Both the position numbers and the translations under genes were made by a program. Source: Atrina japonica (Eukaryota > Mollusca > Bivalvia > Pterioida > Pinnidae). From it: DNA of 64,000 nt. The stretch lies in NCBI GenBank assembly GCA_030159075.1, contig BROG01000297.1, positions 485,501-549,500 of the forward strand. Direction: 5' to 3'. The notes beneath the pieces are model-generated. The model saw only the letters and a program-made list of their open reading frames with translations. It was not told the origin of the DNA and did not search any database. Positions 1 to 10,374 of the stretch are shown here, piece by piece; the first letter of the stretch is position 1, and the number at the start of each line of letters is the position of its first letter.

Positions 1-1
1 C

Positions 2-184
2 CATTTGTTTACTCCAGAAGTCACAGCCTCAGTAATGGCAACCAAATTTAATGAACTTTATCAGGAAATGGTGTGGATAGATCTTCAAATTAAACAAACT
101 GAGACTGATTTGGTTTCATTGATTCATTCTCAATTTGTAAATGCAATTTGTGTATCTCTTGATCATTTTCCCTTTAAGTAAAAT
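2..184 (+). CDS. Possible partial exon or 3' end of a gene entering from the left edge; unrecognised
   Basis: An open frame runs from base 2 to a TAA at 182-184, about 60 codons with no start in the window. Its residues look protein-like: mixed, not low-complexity, with a stretch NELYQEMVWIDLQIKQ that could be amphipathic helix. A usable donor, GTAAAT, lies at 137; cutting there would leave 45 whole codons and a phase-0 junction. I do not recognise the product. A phase-0 end does not match the phase needed by the VWA exon at 49662, so the two are not adjacent exons through this donor. A 60-codon open frame at a window edge can arise by chance, so this is a weak call. Confidence 0.25.
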
Positions 185-580
185 TAGTATGTTGTTGCTT
201 TTAATTTCGATGATAATTTGATTGCAACGGCATGGATGATAGTGGATGCCACCTGTATGTTACCGGGTTTCACTCTTATTTTACTCCAGGGAGAGTTCAA
301 TAACGTTTTTTTTTAATGTAAAGGTCGATAGTTGTTTATTTGATACTAACATCACAAAAATTAAGCTGTAACAGAAGTAATTAAGTAATTTGTTGGGACT
401 GGTGTTTTGATAGTGGTAAATATTCACTTTGATGTGTTTACTCAGCCATCATTTGCGTTTATTTCAAGTGTTTCATTGACACCATTTGCTAATGTTTATG
501 TAATTAGGTGTGTTTATGTTCTATTGGGCTCTTGGGTGCCATTTGTGATTTCAGGGTCATTGACTCCTTTCCTGTTTCAG
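185..580. other. Non-coding, nothing recognised
   Basis: AT-rich sequence with short ORFs only. No splice-flanked open frame, RNA gene or repeat is visible. Confidence 0.5.
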
Positions 581-730
581 AGCTGGGCCAGGCACCAAAT
601 TAAAAACTGAGATTGTGCTCAAGTCTAACAGTATTCTCGGATTAGGCTTTCTCAGCCAATCAGATTTCAGGATAAGCCAAAGTTGAGTAAAATTTTTTGT
701 CTTAAGTAATTCTTAAGTTATATGGTGCCA
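581..730. mobile_element. Palindromic MITE, family M1 (copy 1)
   Basis: About 150 bp starting GGGCCAGGCACC and ending GGTGCC, with an interior of CTCAAGTC...CTTAAGTAATTCTTAAG and a CAATCAGATTTCAGGA centre. The same layout recurs at 14576-14720 and 18441-18733, so it is an interspersed inverted-repeat element without coding capacity. The superfamily is not assigned. It directly abuts the next element at 731. Confidence 0.7.
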
Positions 731-1321
731 GGGCATCGTTTCATAAAAGGTCAGAAACTTTACGATTACCCGTTAGTTTTTACGACCATTCACAGACAAC
801 GTTTACGACCGTTTCGTAATGCAAGTCGGATTTCTTTCGACTGCCAATTATTAAGTTTATAGAATATAAAGGTTAAATTTTTTTTTGTTATTAAATGAAT
901 AGAAAAGGTCGAAAGAATTGTAGGAGAGTCAATAATGAAGTTTGTCTTGTAGGTGAAACGGCAATATCGGTACTTGATCTTGTAATATATAATTCCGGAA
1001 CATGATGAGTGTGATCAAAGGGAGGTAAGTGTATATGTCTGCATTGGAAGACACTGGGTCTCCTACCAGTCTTATTTCCTTCTAACTCATCAAATAAAGA
1101 AAATTAGTCTGTCATTTCAAACATTTTCTCTAAACAATTCACGTGATCTTGATGAAAACAAGAAGGATTTAGGATTTAAGACTGCCCAGACTAGTCGGAA
1201 ATTACTGACTAAATTTTGTTGTAAATGGGTAATCGGAAATGTTTATGAAACAGTCGGTAATCGTAGTATTTGGTTTACGTCTTTTTCCCCCCGATTTACA
1301 ACCTTTTATGAAACGATGCCC
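731..1321. mobile_element. Non-autonomous DNA transposon with perfect 21-bp terminal inverted repeats (M2)
   Basis: The left end GGGCATCGTTTCATAAAAGG (plus T) at 731-751 is exactly repeated in inverse orientation at 1301-1321. Subterminal sequence is also partly inverted (ACGATTACCCG near 769; CGGTAATCGTAG near 1255). The 591-bp interior has no long open frame, so the element could not move by itself. I could not read a clear target-site duplication, and its left edge touches an M1 MITE. Confidence 0.8.
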
Positions 1322-1482
1322 CGACCCTGGTCTTTTTACTAGTAGATATAAAGGTATGGACTGATATCAGTAAATTTTCAAGAGACTAAACATTCATGGT
1401 CTTAAATGTGTTCTTCTGCTATGCGCTGTGGTCTTTAGGCAAGGTTTCACTGTAGTATTTGTAAAGTAATAGGAACAAGGGG

Positions 1483-2320
1483 TGGATCATCAGTTTTGTA
1501 GATAGGGTGTAGACTTAGATCGGGATGGATCAGCAGTTTTGTAGATAGGGTGTAGACTTAGATCGGGATGGATCAGCAGTTTTGTAGATAGGGTGTAGAC
1601 TAGGTTCAGGAGTTTTGTAGATAGTTGGCAGACTTGGATCAGGGGTGGATCATATTTTTATAGATATGGTGTAGACTTGGATTAGGGGAGGATTGGGAGT
1701 TTTGTAGATAGTATGCAGACTTAGATCAGGGGTGGATTAGTAGTTTTGTAGATGGTGTGCAGACTTAGATCAGGGGTGCATCAGATGTTTTGCAGATAGG
1801 GTGTAAACTAGGATCAGGGGTGGATCAGATGTTTTTGTAAATAGTGTGCAGACTTAGATCAGGGGTGGATCAGATGTTTTTGTAAATAATGTGCAGACTT
1901 AGATCGGGGATGGATCATATGTTTTGTAGATAGGATGTTGACTAGGATCAGGGGTGAATCAGATGTTTTGTTGTTGGTTGGTTGGTTGTATTGTTGTTTA
2001 ACGTCCCACTGAAGAATCTTTCACTCATATGGAGACGTCAACAATGCCAATGCACTTACGGCCATTGAGCAGTGAGGGTTCTCTAATGTACCGACACCTA
2101 CTGTGACATGGGACCTCGGTTTTTACTGTCTCATCCGATGGACAGGAAACCAACCAGCCACCGGCTGGACTCGAACTCACGATCAAGAGTAGAGCGTGCT
2201 ACCAACTGATCCAGGCTTGATCAGATGTTTTGTAGATTGGGCATAGACTAGGATCAGTGGTTGATCAGATGATGTTAGGTAGGGTGTAATCTCAGATCAC
2301 TGATATGACCATTTCAATCT
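1483..2320. repeat. Degenerate ~43-bp minisatellite, interrupted by a SINE
   Basis: The unit is close to GGATCAGCAGTTTTGTAGAT followed by AGGGTGTAGACTTAGATC and a G-rich joint. About a dozen diverged copies run from 1483 to 1970, then one or two more from 2220 to about 2310. The break between the two blocks is a SINE insertion at 1971-2219. Confidence 0.85.
1971..2219 (-). mobile_element. tRNA-derived SINE, family S1, inserted in the 43-bp array
   Basis: Read on the minus strand, the element begins with a tRNA-like head (box-B-like GTGAGTTCGAGTCC near 2170-2183). It continues through GATGAGACAGTAAAAACCGA and ends with GGGACGTTAAACAACAAT and a simple CAAC-rich tail. Relatives lie at 39478-39765, 51478-51595, 56625-56815 and 59569-59840. 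The 13-bp ATCAGATGTTTTG occurs at 1958-1970 and again at 2220-2232, which fits a target-site duplication made by LINE-type reverse transcription. The target is itself repetitive, so the duplication is likely rather than certain. Confidence 0.85.
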
Positions 2321-2900
2321 CTTGTTATTAGATACAGATAGTAAATGCCATCAATGTTCGTGACACTGGTGCACAAGATTTAGCGTTTTCTGTTTGAAAC
2401 TGTATTCCAATCTTGAAAATTATTTGCCCATGATTAACGAGTACTGACACTGGCTTTGTATGTGATAAATTACTTGTGGATTTGATAATGCCCGAAACAA
2501 AAAGGCAAAGTAATTTACATAAGCAGTAATGATGGAATTACCAAATGTAAGATTCTTAAAGAATTCAAGCTGCACAATTCACAGTAAGATGTAATTGGAT
2601 TTAAGGTGATTTTAGAAATTGAATGAAGAAATTTGCATTCATAAATTACATGTTGGAAACGAAATTCAAGACTAAGTTATGCTGTAGAAATCACTTCAGT
2701 AGCATTTACACAAGTAATACTTGATGTCAGATGTAATAGAAAATGCTCAACAAATGTTGAGGAACATCAAGTTGGCCACATTGTATGACAAGTTATGTCT
2801 TGTTTCAGTTGCCAGCACTGTTGTCATGGTTTCATTGCCTACAATGTTGCCATTGTTCAATTTCCAAATGTTGTTGCCATGGCCAAATTACCTGTGATAA
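2321..2900. other. Non-coding, nothing recognised
   Basis: AT-rich unique-looking sequence; only short chance ORFs are seen. Confidence 0.5.
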
Positions 2901-2901
2901 T

Positions 2902-4115
2902 GCCAGGGTTAGTGTACTTGTGGCAGACAATGTATTAGTAGAGGTCCTGAATATATATGTAGGGTTTTGGTAGGTCTTATTCTGGCAGAAATGTCAGATT
3001 TTGTGCTGGGTCTTGTTCTGGCAGACAGTGTCAGGTTTAGTGCTGGGTCTTATTTTCTGCAGAAAATGTCTGGTTTAGTGGCAGTTCTTGTTCTGGCAGA
3101 CAATGCCAGGGTTAGTGGCAGTTCTTGTTATGACAGACAATGCCAGGGTTAGTGGCAGTTCTGATTCTGACAGACAATGCCAGGGTTAGTGGCAGTTCTT
3201 GTTCTGGCAGACAATGCCAGGGTTAGTGGCAGTTCTTGTTATGACAGACAATGCCAGGGTTAGTGGCAGTTCTTGTTATGACAGACAATGCCAGGGTTAG
3301 TGGCAGTTCTTGTTCTGGCAGACAATGCCAGGGTTAGTGGCAGTTCTTGTTATGACAGACAATGCCAGGGTTAGTGGCAGTTCTGATTCTGACAGACAAT
3401 GCCAGGGTTAGTGGCAGTTCTTGTTCTGGCAGACAATGCCAGGGTTAGTGGCAGTTCTGATTCTGACAGACAATGCCAGGGTTAGTGGCAGTTCTGATTC
3501 TGGCAGACAATGCCAGGGTTAGTGGCAGTTCTTGTTCTGACAGACAATGCCAGGGTTAGTGGCAGTTCTTGTTCTGACAGACAATGCCAGGGTTAGTGGC
3601 AGTTCTTGTTCTGGCAGACAATGCCAGGGTTAGTGGCAGTTCTTGTTCTGACAGACAATGCCAGGGTTAGTGATAGTTCTTGTTCTGGCAGACAATGCCA
3701 GGGTTAGTGATAGGTCTTGTTCTGGCAGACAATGCCAGGGTTAGTGGCAGTTCTTGTTATGGCAGACAATGCCAGGGTTAGTGATAGGTCTTGTTATGGC
3801 AGACAATGCCAGGGTTAGTAGTTCTTGTTGGGCAGACAATGCCAGGGTTAGTGGCAGTTCTTGTTCTGGCAGACAATGCCAGGGTTAGTGGCAGTTCTTG
3901 TTCTGACAGACAATGCCAGGGTTAGTGATAGGTCTTGTTCTGGCAGACAATGCCAGGGTTAGTGGCAGTTCTTGTTCTGGCAGACAATGCCAGGGTTAGT
4001 GATAGGTCTTACTCAAAGTCTGACAGACAAAGTCTGAGGGTTAGTGGTAGGTGTTAGTCTGGCATACAATGTCTGGTTTAGTGATGGGTCTTAGTCTGGC
4101 AGACAATTTGGGTTT
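2902..4115. repeat. 37-bp minisatellite with a hairpin in each unit
   Basis: About 30 copies of a unit reading GGTTAGTGGCAGTTCTTGTT then CTGGCAGACAATGCCAG. The second part contains CTGGCA and TGCCAG, a perfect 6-bp inverted repeat around GACAA, so most units can fold. Variants (CTGACA, TATGACA, GATAGGTC) alternate along the array, and copies are most diverged at both ends (2902-3100 and 4000-4115). Two short ORFs over the left end come from the repeat and are not genes. Confidence 0.95.
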
Positions 4116-5149
4116 ATTGGTGGGTTTTTCTTTAAAATTGTTTTATTTTCTCGATATCTATATTACAAACATTGACCTTATGTAACACAGCATAACCCCT
4201 GATTAGCTCTTGACTTCAAATGTCACGTTTAACGAGTCACATTGCATTATCCATCTTTTATTTATTTTTTTTTGTTCCATGAATTACTGAAATATCTCCG
4301 TCTTTTCTTTTATAGGTGAAATGTTTACAAATGAAATTACGATTTTATTTCAGCAAATCTAATCTGTATTTATCTAACAAATGACATAATGCCAGAAAAC
4401 AATTTGTGACAACGAAGATCAAAGCTTGCGACTTGCAGGATTGGCAATCATTTCAAATTGTAGAGACAAATTAAATCGGAGTATACACATTATGCAGATG
4501 TAAACATGCATAATCATATACAAACAAAGAATTAAAATCTCTCCATCAAGCAAGCTGCCTGGGAATTAACAACAAACAGTACTTTGAATTTTTCGTTTTT
4601 TCTTTTTTTTTTTATTGTATACCTTTAATTGCAAATAACTTAATGTTTATATTGGTAAAATGATTTCAACACCACCTCAGGTAATACATGTAGCCCAGGT
4701 AGCATGGCAATCATTCAGGTGTGATAATGAATTTATCAAGTTTGATGTCACCATGTACATGGATCAGGAAATGTGTGATGCCAGCAGAAAAACTCACACA
4801 CACACCCCCAAACCCACCCCCTCCCCAAAAAAAAACCCCCAAAAAATCAAAATAAAGATTGCATTCCACAGTGTATTTGTGTGTAATTATTGTTGACAGA
4901 GTTTTGTAAGCATCTAGAGGATATCATTCCGTTTATATGATGGTACAGGAATGATCAGAAAAAAGGATAAATATATCCAGGGGGATTCATTATTTATGAT
5001 ACAGAGTCTGTGAAACTGAAAAAAAAAAACAAAAAAAAAACCGACAACTGTTGGACAGTTACTTTATACATACAAGTATACTTTATAAGTATATATCAGA
5101 TAATATTCAATTTTACAAAAACAAATCTCTGTTAAATATCTGGCAGTCT
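4116..5149. other. Non-coding, low-complexity patches
   Basis: Contains poly(T) near 4601, an AC/C-rich and A-rich patch at 4794-4850, and A-rich runs near 5020-5040. The 78-codon ORF at 4660 crosses the AC/A-rich patch and has no splice or family support. Confidence 0.5.
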
Positions 5150-5440
5150 GAAATTGTTACATGCTTTGACATGACTTTGATATATTGCCATGCTTTTTAC
5201 AAGACTTACAGATATTGCCATGCTTTTTACATGACTTAGAAATATCACCATTTTTTTTTTGCATGACTTAGATGTATTGCCAATCTTTTTACATGACTTA
5301 CAGATATCACCATCCATTTTACATGGCTTAAAGGTATTGCATGACATTTACATGACTTGTAGTCTTTGGAATTTTTGTCCTGACTTAGAAAAATTGCAGT
5401 CCTTGTTAAAGTAACAAGGAAATTTTTGTTGACCTGGCTT
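5150..5440. repeat. ~30-bp degenerate minisatellite
   Basis: Repeats of GATATTGCCATGCTTTTTAC followed by ATGACTTA, about nine diverged copies. Minus-strand ORFs with a recurring SCK pattern over this stretch are repeat artefacts. Confidence 0.8.
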
Positions 5441-6440
5441 GGATGCATTGTAAACCTTCTGTTGAAATGGGAGACAGATGGATAGAATCTTACATGGGTG
5501 TGTGGAGTGGAGAAGGAAATGTTATCCCGACGTGACAAGAATCTGGTTGTTCAGTCATTGTTTCCCTACGATTGGACTTTCATATTCTTACTACAAGGGT
5601 TGAGATTTCCCTTTCCACTCAACACACCTATGTTTGATTATTTTTTTCCCATGATTCAAACACATGTTAATGCACGTAAATAAAACCTGACGCAAATTTA
5701 ATGCTCTGTATTCTTATTTGAGTGCTACAATATATAAATATAACATTCCTGAGAGGGTGGTAGTGGAAATTGTCACCCCTTGATAATCATTGTCAACAGA
5801 GGCGATAGTGATGTATCAATTCTGTCAAATCATTAAATTTCGGTTGGGCCATAATAAAAAAATGTTGTTTCTTTCGGTTCCAGTTGTATGTTACACAACT
5901 CATAGATCTATAGAGTTTACACCTAATTACGGCATAGGAAAAACAAACGAACCGTACGCGCATCCATTTCTGTGCATGTGATATTCTTATTGAATATCAC
6001 CCTGCTGAATATCACCCTGGAATGACCGAGACAGTGGAAAATACTCAATGCTTATTGTCCAATGAAATCGCTAGAATTTATAAAGACGTATAATATTATA
6101 AAATGATATTGTGACGTCATAGGTGTGTAGTTTGTCTACAGAAATTCTGGCTTGTCAAAATGGCAGACACACCTGTCCAAAATAAGAGAAAATTAAAATC
6201 CCTAGGGACAGACTTATAGACATTGAAATATTGGATGATGTTGTCAAGTCAGGTATTCGAATATTTAGTTGATAACTGGACGTTGCTAAAAGATACAGTG
6301 ATTTATAAGGGAATTAGCTGTGTGTGTGTGTTTTTGTTTCTTTTTTGGTTTCATTTCTGTTTTTTTGTTTTTGTTTTTGTTTTTTATTATTTGTATATTC
6401 CTCTTTACTACTTAAATTAATATAGAATAACAAAAAACGA
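5441..6440. other. Non-coding, nothing recognised
   Basis: AT-rich, with a T/G-rich tract at 6319-6390. The short ORF at 6223 ends in that tract and looks spurious. Confidence 0.45.
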
Positions 6441-6444
6441 GATA

Positions 6445-6653
6445 TACACAGGCATAACAATTATTAAATTCCTATATATTACCGGTATGTGAATATTGCT
6501 GTAGAAACCCAGGTTTGGCACTTTTTGTATGTGAATATAACACTGGATCTCACATTAATTTCACAAAACATATAGGAATATCCGATTTTTTATGTCTGTG
6601 TATAGCTTTTATTTGTTATTGTACCTCAAGAACAAGTAGCAAAAGTTGAAAAA
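6445..6653 (+). repeat. Interspersed repeat shared with 58127-58372
   Basis: ACACAGGCATAACAATT, AGAAACCCAG.TTTGGCA and TTATGTCTGTG...TATTTGTTATTGTAC occur in the same order and orientation here and at 58127-58372, then an A-rich end. The two are diverged copies of one dispersed element. I see no terminal inverted repeat or reading frame. Confidence 0.7.
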
Positions 6654-7201
6654 AAATCGAAATGTTGCATTAAATACCACTTAAGTATAAAGGGCACCTG
6701 TCTATAAAGATCATTCAAACATAACCTTTGTTAGCATTTTTATAATGAATAAACCTCTTTATAAAGCCCAACTGTGTATAACAGCTACTTTTACCAGCTC
6801 CCTTAAATGGCCTTTTTACACGAAGACGAGTAACAGAAAGACAGATAGACGTTGGCTTGAGATTTCAAATTAAAGAAAGGTAACCACATTAAACAGGAAG
6901 TGTGTTGCCCATAAATTGATAATCTATTGCTTCTTTGTCCTGGAATGCTTCATCAATTTGTTCAACATGACAGATGACTTTGCATGTTCATTTGAAAGAA
7001 AGTCAGACATTTTTGGAGGAGGGAAAAGTTAATTTGTTGAAATCTTTGACTGATTTTTTTTCTCTTTGCTGACAAATAAATGGTTACTTATGTCAAATTA
7101 TTGTGCATGATGGTAGATGTAATAAATTTGATTTGATCGTGAATTAAACGTTATATCTTGTCTAAATTTACCAAGTGAACAGGAATTATTTCTAGATTTG
7201 T
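6654..7201. other. Non-coding, nothing recognised
   Basis: AT-rich sequence up to the left target copy of the DNA transposon at 7202. Confidence 0.45.
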
Positions 7202-7431
7202 CATTCTCAGACCTGCCAATCATTACGATTTTGGCGTAATTTTTATGATTTTTCATCCCGAATTACGCTGATACGCTTTAGTTATTCAAATTACGATTTT
7301 TACCAAAATCTGGATTTTTTCATTTCCGGTCCGACGTTGATTGGAGAATTAGATTTTTGAAAATCTTAGTCATTGGAGAGCTCCCCAAATAAACTATGTC
7401 TTAAAACGTTTTAAAGATGGTGAATGTTGCA

Positions 7432-7516
7432 AATGCAAGTCAATCTCCACACCAAGAGAGTTATCGTTCGTAGTAGGAACGAACGATGACTCTTTGTGTG
7501 GAGATTGAATGCAAGT
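7432..7516. mobile_element. 67-bp foldback insertion with a perfect 9-bp duplication
   Basis: Bases 7441-7507 form one long imperfect hairpin: CAATCTCCACACC and TATCGTTCGT on the left pair with ACGAACGATG and TGTGTGGAGATTG on the right, leaving only a few loop bases. The hairpin is flanked on both sides by AATGCAAGT (7432-7440 and 7508-7516). The second copy ends immediately before the transposase ATG at 7517. A 9-bp duplication is typical of Mutator-like elements, but the insert is too small to classify by sequence. Confidence 0.8.
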
Positions 7517-8110
7517 ATGGCAGAAAACCGTGTTGCTGAAGTTATATCAAGTGATGAACATGATGAGGATTCACCAACACCGGAGAAAAACGGAAGATAG
7601 CATCAGTGCAAACATTTAGAAAGGAATATTCTTTGAAATACCCTTGGGTCTTAAAGTCTTTGAAAGTATCTTACGCACATTGTTCTATTTGTGTCTTAGA
7701 CTTTTTCATTTCACACGGAGGGGAACATGACATTAAAAAACATTCAAAAACACTTAAACATCAACAAAATTTTAAATTTCAACAAGGCTCAAGTAAGTGG
7801 AAAATGGACAATGTTTTTGTAAAGACTGATTCCAAAACGGAACATGCAGTAATAAATGCAGAATGTTTGTTCACTTCAACCATTGTAGAACATAATTTAC
7901 CGATAGCTTTATCAGACCATGATACCAAAATTTTCCCCAAAATGTTTCCATATTCTGAAATAGCAAAGAAATATGCTTGCTCAAGAACCAAAAACTACTG
8001 CAATAGTAAACGAAACGGCAGGGTCAGCAAAAGAAAAAATTGTTAGAAACTTGAAATGTAAAATGTTTAATTTGTCAACAGGTTTAGGTTTTTCTTTGGT
8101 CATGTGTTGA
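7517..8110 (+). pseudogene. Truncated, frameshifted transposase N-terminus (hAT-like, BED-type zinc finger)
   Basis: The natural start is ATG 7517; that frame gives an acidic start with SSDEHDEDSPTPEK and stops at 7598. Coding resumes in another frame with TFRKEYSLKYPWV, then a Cys/His region (HCSICVLDFFISHGGEHD...KKHSKTLKH) that resembles a BED/TTF-type DNA-binding finger. It continues with EHNLPIALSDH and FPYSEIAKKYACSRTK, which I recognise as the usual stretch leading into hAT-like transposases. Near 7990 a one-base change in an A run shifts the frame again; it then stays open to 8110. The catalytic core is absent. At least two frameshifts make it a dead fragment. Confidence 0.75.
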
Positions 8111-8289
8111 ATTTTTTCAGACAAAATTAGCATCTAGTTGGCAAGCATTGATACGGTAAAAATTAGCCTTATATTGCCCAGCGTTCATCTCTGTTGATAT
8201 AGGTGTTCTCAGCGGCTAGGGGCCTGTGGCCCCCAGACCCCCGGCTTATTACTCTTTTCTGTCAATTAGGGTTGGCAGGTTTGCATTCT

Positions 8290-8731
8290 TATCTGAATAG
8301 CTTCATTTTAAAAAAAAAAAAATAATAACAACAAATACAAACCAATCTAATAAAAAAGGAAATTGTCAAATTTTAGAAAGTGTAATGAAAAAATATTCTT
8401 ATGAAAGCAGTTTTTTTTTCTACAAAGATAAGAACTAAATGAATTAGACAATGCCTACTGATTCTCTTACAGTTAATGAATATTTTAGGTATCCTAGCAA
8501 CAACTAGATATAAACAAATAACCCTGGACATTTCATTGCAGTCAATAACCAGCAATATAGCAAGAGATCAGAATTAATGTTGATGAAAAAGCAGATGTTA
8601 TTGAGGCGAATTTCAGGCTTGTCTAGTTCTCCGTTTTTATCAGAAACCCAACAACATTGTTCATATCTTTAAACCTAGAATGCCAAAACTTTGAAAATGT
8701 GTTTTGTCCGATACTAGCAAAAGGTAACATA
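8290..8731. other. Non-coding, nothing recognised
   Basis: AT-rich; includes an A-rich run near 8310-8322. Confidence 0.45.
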
Positions 8732-8968
8732 AGGGGGGGGTCGAGTGGTTACCAGCATCGCGCTTTGAACAATGAAGTCTCTCACATCTGATCAGCACAG
8801 GATTGAGTCCCACTGGAACCTAAGCTGATGTTTTGTGAGAAAGTTTGAAATTTTACTTGGGGAAACTCAGTGGTCTCTCCCAAGGTACATTGTAACCGTG
8901 TTCTCTCCTCCACCAATAAAAACTGGCCACCACCATATAACTGAAAAATTGTTAAGTGTGGCATAAAA
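8732..8968 (+). mobile_element. tRNA-derived SINE, family S2
   Basis: A tRNA-like head (GAGTGGTTACCAGCATCGCG, then GGATTGAGTCCCACTGG as box B) is followed by GTGAGAAAGTTTG, GTACATTGTAACCGTGTTCTC, AAACTGGCCACCACCATATA and a tail ending TTGTTAAGTGTGGCATAAAA. The same order occurs at 10375-10612 and, on the other strand, at 57056-57302. Confidence 0.85.
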
Positions 8969-10100
8969 GATTATTCAAAATCAAAAGAATAAAAGAGAAC
9001 TAAAATGTTAAAGATGAAACAAAGAGAAACTGAAATTTTCATTATGTCAAAGATAGAAAAAAAGTTCAATGGATGTGACATAAAAAAAAAAGAAAAAAAT
9101 GGTAATTTTGCCCACTTATTTTTGCATTCCATATGAAAAATATGGAATTTTCTTGGATATACATGTCAAAATTAAAAAAGAATTCTTTTTGCTAGTCGTG
9201 TATACTGACCTATTTCTAAGATATCAAACACAATTTTAAATAATGACATTATCCATTATTTAGTCATTTCAAATTGATCTGATGTCAGAGTCCATCATTA
9301 CAAATTACCTGTTGAACTAAATTTGTATTGCAAATTCTTTAAATGGCAATTTATTAACAAATTTTGTGACTATTACTTTATACTGCGAAAACTTGATTAA
9401 AAGAGAAAAAAAAAAAACGTGACAAATGAAAATTATCAACTTAAAAGTAAATGATGGGTTTTATTTGTTTAATTTATCATTACCTGCAAAAGTAATCAAT
9501 TACATCATCATCATCATGTTTCATTATTTTTAATAGAAATTGTGATAAAAGCTCCATCTATCTCTATAATTTTGAAAATTCCCCTTATACTGTTGTATTT
9601 TTGAGTGAAGAAAACATTTGGAAGGCTTGTGTGTCTGGATCATTACTTTATACAGTTTAGGAGTTATTCCCTCTTATTTTTGCTTCCCCCCCCTACCATC
9701 GTAAAACAATAAATGACAAAGAGTAGAGAGTTTAGAAGATTTGTAGAAATCATAAACTAGTTTGTTGGATAGTTTATTTTCTTTCTTCTTTTTTTTTTTT
9801 TTTAAAAATCTTCTTTTTTAAAAAAAAATCAGGTTGGTAAATGTTTTGTCTGGTCTCAAAAAAGAAATCATCTCTAACATATGTTACAATATACATGATT
9901 ACTTCAAATTTTGTTGTATTCCTCACACAGTGCAAAATATGTTGTTGAGAGGGATGGGGGTGTCACAAAGAGCGGTTCTTGTACCATTTATGGTCCTCTT
10001 GTTATTTGTTTAATTGAACATAAATACATCAACTTTAAGTCACATAAGTAACTAAAATGTAATTGACATTATTTTGGTGCATGACTTTTGTATAGTTAAT
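8969..10100. other. Non-coding, low-complexity runs
   Basis: A- and T-rich, with homopolymer runs near 9081, 9404 and 9790-9830. No ORF of interest. Confidence 0.45.
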
Positions 10101-10101
10101 A

Positions 10102-10287
10102 CAGTAGAACCTGTCTTGAGAGACCACCATCTTTAAAGACTACAATTGTACCTGTCTTTTGAGCCCGCATTTTGAAAACCTCTCAGTTAAATAGGTATTT
10201 AAATAAGGTCTCTTTTAAGAGACCAACTGTCTTGAGGGACCACATTTCAGTGGTAGGTAGGGATGTCTCTAAAGACAGGCTCCACTG
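10102..10287. mobile_element. TA-flanked MITE, family M3 (Tc1/mariner/pogo-like)
   Basis: Ends CAGTAGAACCTGTCT and inverted AGACAGGCTCCACTG match at 13 of 15 positions, each bordered by TA as expected for mariner-type insertion. The inside is built from GAGACCAC and AAAGAC words in both orientations, with no coding capacity. Related copies: 14337-14524, 23638-23855, 38938-39116, 46636-47092 and the partial 43498-43581 and 49939-50036. Confidence 0.8.
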
Positions 10288-10374
10288 TACAAGGAACTCA
10301 CAAAGCATATTTCAAATACTACTGTATAGCTCTTATGTAGTTCTGTGTGTCGTAATTTGGGGATGCAATTTTAC

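Larger units (their letters stand above)
7208..8283 (+). mobile_element. hAT-like DNA transposon, internally deleted and inactive
   Basis: The ends CAGACCTGCCAATC (7208-7221) and, inverted, GGTTGGCAGGTTTG (8270-8283) match at 12 of 14 positions. Both flanks carry CATTCT (7202-7207 and 8284-8289), read as a target-site duplication; hAT elements normally duplicate 8 bp, so two flanking bases may have changed or the family may differ. Inside lies the first part of a transposase gene (7517-8110) but nothing resembling the rest of the catalytic domain. At about 1.08 kb it is therefore a deletion derivative. Confidence 0.8.

Noticed and set aside
940..1025. Candidate exon between CTTGTAG and GGAGGTAAGT
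   Set aside because: All three frames contain stops, and the segment lies inside the M2 element.
7600..8050. Reading the 146-codon ORF as an intact host gene
   Set aside because: It starts downstream of the natural ATG, is frameshifted at both sides, and lies between transposon ends with flanking duplications.
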